This document shows, in pieces, positions 32,669-38,958 of a stretch of DNA of 38,958 nucleotides; position 1 is the stretch's first letter; each line of letters begins with the position of its first letter. Position numbers and translations under genes: made by a program. Under the pieces are notes generated by a model, which made no database searches, was not told where the DNA came from, and worked only from the letters and a program-made list of their open reading frames with translations. This DNA is from CAYJEQ01 sp964370185 (lineage in GTDB: Bacteria; Bacillota; Clostridia; Oscillospirales; Ruminococcaceae), in NCBI GenBank assembly GCA_964370185.1, contig CAYJIJ010000016.1, positions 1 through 38,958 of the forward strand. Direction: 5' to 3'.

Positions 32669-33976
32669 CTATCTCTGACTAATTAGCTTTTTAGCCAATT
32701 TATTTACTACTACAAGGTTTCTCTTTGCAGGGCATACATATGAACAACATCCACATTCCATACAAAGATTTACTTTAAGTGCACGTAGTCCGTCCACATT
32801 TTCAGCTTTGTAGTTTTTCTCAATTCCTGCTGGCATTAGATTAAAAGGGCAAGCAGCTATACATTTACCACAACGAATACATGGTGTTTCTGGCTTTTCC
32901 TTTGTTTCGGCTTCGTTAAATGCAAGCACTGCATTGTTATTTTTTACAAGTGGAGCGGAAAGGCTTGTTACTGCGATACCCATCATCGGGCCACCCATAA
33001 TTACCTTTTTAGGCTCACTTTTAAACCCACCACAGAAGTTAAATATATCTTCATATGATGTGCCCATTGGTGCAATAATATTTTTAGGATTTGCCACTGC
33101 ACCGCCGTCAACAGTTATGCGCTTAGAGATAAGTGGCATACCTGTTTTTATATACTGAGATATAAATGCAACAGAAGCTACATTGCTCACTATTACACCT
33201 ACATCGGCGGGAAGCTTGCCTTCTGAAACTATTTTGCCCGTTGTTTCATAAATTAGTACCTTTTCGCCACCCTGTGGGTATTTAGACTTAAGCGAGCACA
33301 CCTTATAGCCATCAAGATTTTTAAGCTTTTCAGTTAAAAGTTTGATTGCCTCGGGTTTATTGTCTTCAATGCCTATATATACATTTTTTAGACCGAGATG
33401 CTTTTTAATAAGTTCCATACCGTTTACCACATCTTCGGTATCTTCCATCATACAGCGGAAGTCGGATGTGATATAAGGCTCACATTCAGCCGCATTTACC
33501 ACAAGAGTGTCAACTTCTGAAAGGTTTTTAGGATTTAGCTTTACATATGTTGGAAAGCCTGCACCACCGAGACCTACAAGACCTGATTGCTTAATTGCTT
33601 CTACGAAGTCCTCGTGATTGTTTACAACAGGAGGTTTTACATCTTCACAAACAGTTTGTTCCTTATCGGTAGTTATTACCACTGCTTTTGTTTTTGAGCC
33701 ATTGGAAAGTAAAATTTCCTCAATGCCTGTAACTTTACCCGATACACTCGAGTGAATAGGCGCACAGATAAAAGCGGTACTACTGCCTATGAGTTGTCCT
33801 ACTTTTACTTCTTCGGTTAGTTTCACCGCTACTTCACATGGTGCACCCATGTGCTGTACCATAGGCATAACTACCTTGTCGGGGATTGGCATAATTTCAG
33901 TTTTTGCGTCTTCAGTGTTTTTATGATGCTTAACAAAAATGCCGTTTAAAGATTTTGCCACTATAATATCCTCCAA
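32669..33976 (-). CDS. rnfC: Rnf complex subunit C (NADH-binding)
   Basis: 435 aa, cytosolic, peripheral. The NuoF-like nucleotide/FMN loop GLGGAGFPTYVKL is at 135-147, NAAECEPYITSD at 161-172, and two 4Fe-4S motifs CIRCGKCIAACP (366-377) and CMECGCCSYVCP (405-416) sit near the end. It accepts electrons to reduce NAD+. It is the first rnf gene, 8 bp behind the Gx transporter gene, giving the usual clostridial order C-D-G-E-A-B. Confidence 0.96.
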   Translation of the reverse strand: MEDIIVAKSLNGIFVKHHKNTEDAKTEIMPIPDKVVMPMVQHMGAPCEVAVKLTEEVKVGQLIGSSTAFICAPIHSSVSGKVTGIEEILLSNGSKTKAVVITTDKEQTVCEDVKPPVVNNHEDFVEAIKQSGLVGLGGAGFPTYVKLNPKNLSEVDTLVVNAAECEPYITSDFRCMMEDTEDVVNGMELIKKHLGLKNVYIGIEDNKPEAIKLLTEKLKNLDGYKVCSLKSKYPQGGEKVLIYETTGKIVSEGKLPADVGVIVSNVASVAFISQYIKTGMPLISKRITVDGGAVANPKNIIAPMGTSYEDIFNFCGGFKSEPKKVIMGGPMMGIAVTSLSAPLVKNNNAVLAFNEAETKEKPETPCIRCGKCIAACPFNLMPAGIEKNYKAENVDGLRALKVNLCMECGCCSYVCPAKRNLVVVNKLAKKLISQR

Positions 33977-33984
33977 TCAATTAT

Positions 33985-34512
33985 TTATAGTCTTTTGTAA
34001 TTCAGTTTATCCATATAAGGTATTACAGATTTAAGTGTAACACCTGTAACTACACCCATCACTATACCTGATACAACCATTATAGGTGCATAATAAAGCA
34101 CTTCTGGAAGGCGTAGAATAAAATAAGCAGATACAAGTTGTCCTATATTATGAAAAACAGCCCCTGCAACACTAATTAATAGATAGCTGAGGTTTAACTG
34201 CTTTAACATCATGAGTAGTGTCATTACTAAAACAGAGAAAATCCCCCCCATTAGGCTCATGGTAGCTCCTATTGGGCCTCTGAGTAGCAAGACGAAAAGA
34301 CTTTTTAAGAGAGCCAATGTAAATGCTTCTTTTTTACCTAAAAAGAATAGACAATACATTGTGACAATATTAGAAAGCCCGAGCTTTATCCCCCCCGGCA
34401 TTGCAGGAAGCATATTTTCAAAAAAGCTCAAAACCATAGCCAGTGCAAAAAGAAGCCCTAAAAGCGCTACACTTTTTACATTGTATGTTTTACCTTTGCT
34501 TTTATCAGGCAT
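33985..34512 (-). CDS. Gx transporter family / EetB-like membrane protein (PF07456)
   Basis: 175 aa from the ATG at 34512, with five or six membrane segments. The opening VALLGLLFALAMVLSFFENMLP, then PGGIKLGLSNIVTMYCLFFLGKKEA and LLRGPIGATMSLMGG, is the pattern of the family once named heptaprenyl diphosphate synthase component I. Relatives occur with ApbE and Rnf or as EetB in the flavin-based extracellular electron transfer locus, so a role in flavin or quinone supply is possible. The ATG follows GGAGAATTTT; an ATG four codons upstream (34524) lacks a ribosome binding site. The gap lies just upstream of the start and does not interrupt the gene. Confidence 0.83.
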   Translation of the reverse strand: MPDKSKGKTYNVKSVALLGLLFALAMVLSFFENMLPAMPGGIKLGLSNIVTMYCLFFLGKKEAFTLALLKSLFVLLLRGPIGATMSLMGGIFSVLVMTLLMMLKQLNLSYLLISVAGAVFHNIGQLVSAYFILRLPEVLYYAPIMVVSGIVMGVVTGVTLKSVIPYMDKLNYKRL

Positions 34513-34528
34513 AAAATTCTCCATTCTG
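34474..34528. repeat. 55-bp sequence identical to the other side of the second gap (left copy)
   Basis: Same 55 bases as 34629-34683, ending exactly at the gap. It contains the start of the Gx transporter gene. Judged an assembly overlap. Confidence 0.9.
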
Positions 34529-34628
34529 NNNNNNNNNNNNNNNNNNNNNNNNNNNNNNNNNNNNNNNNNNNNNNNNNNNNNNNNNNNNNNNNNNNNNNNN
34601 NNNNNNNNNNNNNNNNNNNNNNNNNNNN
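34529..34628. other. Assembly gap of 100 N
   Basis: 100 N flanked by identical 55-bp copies, exactly as at 23045-23144. Merging restores apbE followed closely by the Gx transporter gene. Confidence 0.95.
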
Positions 34629-34683
34629 TTTTACATTGTATGTTTTACCTTTGCTTTTATCAGGCATAAAATTCTCCATTCTG
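34629..34683. repeat. 55-bp sequence identical to the other side of the second gap (right copy)
   Basis: Copy of 34474-34528; beyond it the sequence runs into the apbE-Gx intergenic region. The truncated reading frame in this copy is not a second gene. Confidence 0.9.
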
Positions 34684-34696
34684 CACACAGCAATAG

Positions 34697-34722
34697 GATT
34701 AGCTTGATTTTTCACGCTAATC
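34697..34722 (-). other. Short inverted repeat between apbE and the Gx transporter gene
   Basis: GATTAGC and GCTAATC are 12 bp apart in the apbE-Gx intergenic region. No T tract follows on the minus strand. It may be an mRNA processing or attenuation element; the support is weak. Confidence 0.3.
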
Positions 34723-34731
34723 TCAATTAAA

Positions 34732-35802
34732 TTATGACGCAAATTTATAAGCGGAATTTTGCTCATTTAGAGTAATATTTTCCGCATACCAAGGAGATAT
34801 ATGAATTGCATTATCATTATCAATTATTATTAGCGCAAATTCTTCGTTGTTTAAATGGCTTAGTGCATAATCCTTGCCAGCTACAAACATTGCTGTTGAA
34901 AGGCAGTCAGCAAGTGCTGCATCTTTGGAAATAACGGTAAGCGACTTTAGCTCAGGATTTGCAGGGTAGCCTGTTTTAGGATCAAAGACATGGTGGTATT
35001 TCTCCCCATCCACTTCAAAAAAACGCTCGTATGCGCCAGTAGTAGCCATTGAGTATCCCTCAAGTGTAACTACGGCAACATATTCTTCTTGCGTACCCTC
35101 GGGGTCACGCACTCCAAACCTGAAATCACTGCCATCCGGCTTTTTACCGATTACTCCTAAATTACCACCAATGGATAAAAATCCAGTGCAGTTATTTTCC
35201 ACTGCAATCTCCATACATAGTCCTGCCGCATAGCCTTTTGCTATACCCCCAAGGTCAATTGCCATACCAACTTCCTCTAAAAATGCATAATACTTTCCCT
35301 CATCTTCTGAAAGTATAAGGCTATTCGCACCTACTAAGGCGAGTGCTGTATTTAGTTCATTTTCTTCTGGGAGTCTTGCTGTTTCACCGTTTACATTCCA
35401 CAGTGAGGTAACTGGTGCAATAGTTATATCAAAATAATCGCTGTATGCTGTGGAGAGTTCCTTCGCTTTTTGCAGGAAATGATATATATTCTCGCTTATC
35501 TCAACAGGCTCAATGCCCGCATTTTCATTAATTCTTGATACCTCTGTATCTTCTGTGTACATTGAAAGGGAAATTTCTATCTCCGATATTGTTTCGGAAA
35601 TCATGTCAAATGTGGCATCGGCATTTTCTCCATGCCAAGTTTGCTCGACAAAAGTATCCATTGCAAATAATACACCGGACACTGGTTTTTGTTCAGAAGC
35701 AGAACTCTGCGAGTTATCTATTTGTTCGCTATCATTGCATGACGGAAAAATTGCAAATATTATAGCAACAATTAACAATTTACATAGTTTATATTTGTAC
35801 AA
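34732..35802 (-). CDS. apbE: FAD:protein FMN transferase, lipoprotein
   Basis: 356 aa. The signal peptide ends in FPSC (Cys22, probable lipid anchor), then a Ser/Glu linker, then the ApbE fold: VLFAMDTFVEQTW, YFDITIAPVTSLW, IDLGGIAKGYAAG, GFLSIGGNLGVIG, ATTGAYERFFE, YHHVFDPKTGYPA and the metal-site D-A-A-L-A-D. It transfers FMN from FAD to Thr residues in RnfG and RnfD, outside the membrane. Translation appears to start at TTG (35802) after AGGTG; no in-frame ATG is available before the mature domain. It is the first gene of the apbE-Gx-rnf operon, and five candidate target threonines lie downstream. Confidence 0.93.
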   Translation of the reverse strand: MYKYKLCKLLIVAIIFAIFPSCNDSEQIDNSQSSASEQKPVSGVLFAMDTFVEQTWHGENADATFDMISETISEIEISLSMYTEDTEVSRINENAGIEPVEISENIYHFLQKAKELSTAYSDYFDITIAPVTSLWNVNGETARLPEENELNTALALVGANSLILSEDEGKYYAFLEEVGMAIDLGGIAKGYAAGLCMEIAVENNCTGFLSIGGNLGVIGKKPDGSDFRFGVRDPEGTQEEYVAVVTLEGYSMATTGAYERFFEVDGEKYHHVFDPKTGYPANPELKSLTVISKDAALADCLSTAMFVAGKDYALSHLNNEEFALIIIDNDNAIHISPWYAENITLNEQNSAYKFAS

Positions 35803-35846
35803 TGCTCCACACCTATCTTAAAACTTATCATCCTATTCAATTAATA

Positions 35847-35875
35847 ATTTTATAATTTTTTTAAAATTTTGTCAA
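35847..35875 (-). promoter_or_regulatory. Promoter of the apbE-Gx-rnf operon
   Basis: On the minus strand TTGACA (35870-35875), 17-bp spacer, TAAAAT (35847-35852), 45 bp before the apbE start. No other strong promoter was seen down to rnfB. Confidence 0.7.
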
Positions 35876-35963
35876 CCTTATCACCTTGTTTTTGACAGTA
35901 TTCTTGCGTTTTTACTGCATTTTCATTAGATTTGCGAAATTACTAAAAAAAACGAATAAAAAA

Positions 35964-37772
35964 TTAGTGATTATTTATAGCTTTAATAAAAATTTCTCCA
36001 TATTTATTTGCTTTATTCTCGCCAATTCCTTTTATTTTTAATAACTCTGTGAGGTTTGCAGGCTTATTTGCTGCCATGTCGGTAAGTACTGCATCGGTAA
36101 AAATTACATATGCAGGCACACTTTGCTTGTCGGCGAGCTGTTTTCTAAGTATCTTTAACTTCTCAAGAAGCGCAACATCAACAGAAGATATCCTATTGAC
36201 CGCAGATTTAATTTTCGTATTTTTCTTCAGCTTTATAAAATTACCCACTCCACTTTCACTGAGCGATTCTTTGCCTTTTGCTAAAAGTGATATAGTAGGA
36301 TATTGCCCCTTTTCCACCGTTATATATTCATTTTCTATTAGCCAGTTAAATATTTTTGTTATGCTTTTTCTGTCCACACCGCTTAGCTTGCCATATTCGG
36401 GAAATCTATCAAACCCTTTATCTTCCGCCCTTGGGTTAAATTCTCCTGTGAGTATATCGCATATCATACTAAGCCCATATCTTTCAGACACTCTCTCCAC
36501 AACCTTTAAAAACGCCACGGCTTCAACAGAAATTTCATCCACACTACCCACTCCATTACAAGCGGAGCAATTATGGCATTTCTCGATTGAATCTCCAAAG
36601 TATGCAAGTAGCTTTTTTCTTAGGCAGGAAGTGGAGGTTGCATAAAAAGTCATATCCTTTAGCCTTTTATATGCTCTTTCTCTGAGGGCTTCCACTTCTT
36701 TAGGCTCTATATCTGTTTTTTCTTCCAAACTTTTATCTATCATAAATTTTCCAAGCCTTACATCTGCTCCGCTATAAAGCAGTGTGCAGTCCGCAGGGGC
36801 GCCATCCCTCCCTGCTCGTCCTGCTTCTTGGTAGTAGGACTCAATATCAATCGGCATATTGTAGTGAATTACAAAGCGTACATTTGATTTATCTATTCCC
36901 ATTCCAAATGCAGAAGTTGCGACGATTATTTTAACCCTATCATATGTAAAATCATCTTGAGCCTTTGTTCTCTCTTCATTGGATAGACCTGCATGGTAGC
37001 ATGACGCACTATATCCATTTTCATTTAAAACTTCGCTGGTCTTTTCAGTTTGCTTTCTGCTTGCACAATATATTATTCCACAAACATTTTTATATTCAGC
37101 TATCTTTTGCAATAATGCTCTTTCTTTTTTTTCGGGCTTTTCTACTGCAAAATAGAGATTTTTTCTGTCAAAACTTGTGGTTATTTCATAGGGTGATTTT
37201 AAGTTTAGCTTATCTTTTATATCTTCTTTTACCGCTTTTGTTGCAGTGGCTGTGAAAGCAGTGATAATTGGTCTTTGTGTGAGGGATTTTATGAATTCAT
37301 CTATATATAGATAGCTTGGTCTAAAATCCTGCCCCCAACTTGATATACAATGGGCTTCGTCCACGGCGATAAGTGAGATATTTGCTTTTTGAGCAAACTC
37401 TCTAAAGATATCAGTAGAGAGCCTCTCAGGTGCAACATAAATTATTTTATAAACGCCGTTTGCAGCATTACTGAGTGCTTTGAGATACTGATTATAGCTT
37501 AGTGTACTGTTAAGATAGGCTGCCCTTACACCCATTTGATTTAGCGCTGTAACCTGATCTTTCATAAGCGAGATTAGAGGCGAAATTACAATAGTAATCC
37601 CACTAAATGCAAGTGCCGGCACCTGATAACACATAGATTTTCCCGCACCTGTTGGCATTACTGCAAGTACATCTTTTCCGCTCAGAATTTCCTTTACTAT
37701 TTCTTCCTGCCCCTCTTTAAATGTTGAGTATCCAAAATATTTTTTTAAAATTGAATATATGTATTCGGTCAT
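35964..37772 (-). CDS. recQ: ATP-dependent DNA helicase RecQ
   Basis: 602 aa from the ATG at 37772 (preceded by TTGGAGGGAAA; the longer frame upstream has no such site). Helicase motifs: FKEGQEEIV (motif 0), Walker A PTGAGKS (40-46), DEAH (138-141) with CISSWGQDFRPSY (aromatic loop), TATATKAV, and QEAGRAGRDGAP (motif VI). The zinc-binding cysteines are in CLRKKLLAYFGD and CHNCSACNG. A winged-helix RQC domain follows, and an HRDC domain ends the protein (LRKQLADKQSVPAYVIFTDA, LLKIKGIGENKANKYG). It unwinds recombination and repair intermediates. It is divergent from DUF421. Confidence 0.95.
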   Translation of the reverse strand: MTEYIYSILKKYFGYSTFKEGQEEIVKEILSGKDVLAVMPTGAGKSMCYQVPALAFSGITIVISPLISLMKDQVTALNQMGVRAAYLNSTLSYNQYLKALSNAANGVYKIIYVAPERLSTDIFREFAQKANISLIAVDEAHCISSWGQDFRPSYLYIDEFIKSLTQRPIITAFTATATKAVKEDIKDKLNLKSPYEITTSFDRKNLYFAVEKPEKKERALLQKIAEYKNVCGIIYCASRKQTEKTSEVLNENGYSASCYHAGLSNEERTKAQDDFTYDRVKIIVATSAFGMGIDKSNVRFVIHYNMPIDIESYYQEAGRAGRDGAPADCTLLYSGADVRLGKFMIDKSLEEKTDIEPKEVEALRERAYKRLKDMTFYATSTSCLRKKLLAYFGDSIEKCHNCSACNGVGSVDEISVEAVAFLKVVERVSERYGLSMICDILTGEFNPRAEDKGFDRFPEYGKLSGVDRKSITKIFNWLIENEYITVEKGQYPTISLLAKGKESLSESGVGNFIKLKKNTKIKSAVNRISSVDVALLEKLKILRKQLADKQSVPAYVIFTDAVLTDMAANKPANLTELLKIKGIGENKANKYGEIFIKAINNH

Positions 37773-37867
37773 TTTCCCTCCAAATATGTAGTTGTTTCTG
37801 AATAGCAAAATAAAAAGTGACAATAATATATACGCAATTATACCTGTATTACTAAGGAGGTATATCC

Positions 37868-38560
37868 ATGTCCGTAATTATAATTAGAACTATCCTACTC
37901 TATGCAATTATAACATTCGGCCTTCGCATTATGGGAAAAAGGCAGCTCGGTGAACTACAACCATCAGAATTTGTAATCACAATATTAATATCTAATATCG
38001 CAACTCTACCCATTGAAGACACGAATATTCCCTTTCTTGTAGGGGTAATACCCATACTTACATTAATCTGCTTTGAAGTATTTACATCTTCACTTTCGCT
38101 TAAATTTAAATCTTTCCGCACCATTATATCTGGCACACCTAAAATTATAATATCAAATGGTGTAATAAATCAAGCCGAAATGAAAAATTTGCGGCTGTCG
38201 GTGGATGATTTAATGGGACAGCTTAGAGTTTCCGAGATATTTGATGTGAGAGATGTTGAATTTGCAATGGTGGAAACCACTGGAAAGCTTTCCATATACA
38301 AAAAATATGAATCGCAAAATACCACGGCGCAGATGCTAAAGATTTCCCCCGAAAAAGGAGAAACTTCACCGCCCGTAATAATTGTAAGTGACGGCAAAGT
38401 AAACAGTCAAGGTTTAAAATATTGTAACATTAGCAATGAATGGCTAAATAAAACATTAAAAGAAAATAAATGCAAGCAAAACGAGATCTTTCTAATGACC
38501 TGTGACAGGGTTTTAGATTATCATATTATTACAAAGGGTGATAAAAAATCAAAAGATTAA
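37868..38560 (+). CDS. DUF421 (YetF-family) membrane protein
   Basis: 230 aa. Three N-terminal membrane helices (about 2-18, 33-52, 55-73) contain GKRQLGELQPSEFVITILISN, the DUF421 signature. The cytosolic part has RLSVDDLMGQLRVSEIFDVR and DVEFAMVETTGKLSIYKK, the conserved fold repeated in YetF proteins. Relatives are known from spore-forming Firmicutes; the biochemical role is unknown. AAGGAGGTATATCC is a near-perfect ribosome binding site. The DUF4363 partner starts immediately downstream. Confidence 0.9.
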   Translation: MSVIIIRTILLYAIITFGLRIMGKRQLGELQPSEFVITILISNIATLPIEDTNIPFLVGVIPILTLICFEVFTSSLSLKFKSFRTIISGTPKIIISNGVINQAEMKNLRLSVDDLMGQLRVSEIFDVRDVEFAMVETTGKLSIYKKYESQNTTAQMLKISPEKGETSPPVIIVSDGKVNSQGLKYCNISNEWLNKTLKENKCKQNEIFLMTCDRVLDYHIITKGDKKSKD

Positions 38561-38577
38561 TTATATCTGTTTTCATC

Positions 38578-38931
38578 ATGTGTGCTTTAATAGTTGTCGC
38601 TTTTGCTTCGGCTATGGACTTTTATGATGTTAAAAATGAGCTTCAAAGTAGTATAACTTTAATTATGGAATATGCACTTGAGGGTGAAGCAGAGCTTGCG
38701 GCAATGACTTCTGAATTAATTTTAGCTGAGTGGCTAAGTGAAGAAGTACATCTGCTTAGATATCTAAATCACAGTGATATTGACACTGTTACCGATGTGC
38801 TTTCAAAGCTCCCCTACACCCTTCGAGACCCGTATTCGTACGGTGATGCATTGGGCGAGTTAAATAAGCTCTATCATTTTGTAAATCATTTATGGGAGTC
38901 GGAGCTTCCTTATTTCAGAAGTATTATATAA
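38578..38931 (+). CDS. DUF4363-family protein, start uncertain
   Basis: 117 aa from the first ATG. A hydrophobic N terminus is followed by a helical domain rich in Glu/Leu (MEYALEGEAELAAMTSELI, then ESELPYFRSII), typical of the short DUF4363 proteins that follow DUF421 genes. The ATG at 38578 has no ribosome binding site. The open frame continues upstream as IKRLIISVF, which would supply the expected basic start of a signal anchor, but offers only ATC (38548) 8 bp after AAGGG. Either translation begins at a non-canonical codon or the sequence has an error there. The two genes are adjacent or overlapping, so co-expression is likely. Confidence 0.75.
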   Translation: MCALIVVAFASAMDFYDVKNELQSSITLIMEYALEGEAELAAMTSELILAEWLSEEVHLLRYLNHSDIDTVTDVLSKLPYTLRDPYSYGDALGELNKLYHFVNHLWESELPYFRSII

Positions 38932-38958
38932 AAAATGTTCCATATTATTTATATCCTC

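Noticed and set aside
34629..34766. Separate small gene upstream of the Gx transporter on the minus strand
   Set aside because: The frame runs through the N gap and repeats the first codons of the Gx gene because of the duplicated contig end.
1..38958. CRISPR arrays, tRNA/rRNA genes, insertion sequences
   Set aside because: Looked for on both strands by eye; no regularly spaced repeats, cloverleaf sequences or transposase motifs were found.

Overview
The window is AT-rich and looks like a chromosomal segment of a Gram-positive anaerobe of the class Clostridia. Five things point that way: two T-box leaders, strong TTGACA-17-TATAAT promoters with AGGAGG-type ribosome binding sites, a complete clostridial-order rnfCDGEAB operon, a SigH-like sigma factor, and a DUF421/DUF4363 pair. 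I cannot name a genus. No phage, insertion sequence, CRISPR array, rRNA or tRNA was seen. The sequence is a draft scaffold: two 100-N gaps (23045-23144 and 34529-34628) are each flanked by an identical 55-bp sequence, so both are probably unmerged contig ends and not missing DNA.

Layout. 1-570 (minus): the start of a TrpX-like substrate-binding lipoprotein behind a T-box with a UGG (Trp) specifier and a perfect promoter. 667-2667 (minus): a metallophosphoesterase with altered metal motifs, and O-acetylhomoserine sulfhydrylase (metY). 2895-4902 (plus): a D-Ala-D-Ala carboxypeptidase homologue whose three catalytic motifs are all degenerate, then pth. 5049-7383 (minus): SdpI-like membrane protein, GNAT acetyltransferase, polysaccharide flippase. 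7583-12406 (plus): TtcA-like tRNA thiolase, exonuclease III, ComM/YifB ATPase, MATE exporter. 12510-14482 (plus): SigH-like factor, double zinc-ribbon protein, DivIVA-like coiled-coil protein. 14546-16135 (minus): argH and a small membrane protein. 16354-17547 (plus): XerC/D-type recombinase and a 55-aa membrane peptide with a TTG start.

17666-22985 (minus): the leucine operon leuA-leuC-leuD-leuB under a T-box with a CUC (Leu) specifier, followed by a small membrane protein. 23245-23945 (minus): an XRE regulator with a membrane partner. 24071-26037 (minus): a PadR-HAAS-DUF4097 envelope cassette with an inverted repeat over the padR -35. 26198-27613 (plus): a leucine-rich-repeat lipoprotein.

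27791-35875 (minus) is the most interesting part: apbE, a Gx-transporter (EetB-like) gene and rnfC-D-G-E-A-B, apparently one operon. RnfG is about three times the usual length and carries four tandem FMN-binding domains, the last two being a fairly recent tandem duplication. The apbE in the same operon encodes the enzyme type that attaches FMN to such domains. Together they suggest an Rnf complex with an extended extracytoplasmic flavin chain. The window ends with recQ (minus) and DUF421-DUF4363 (plus).
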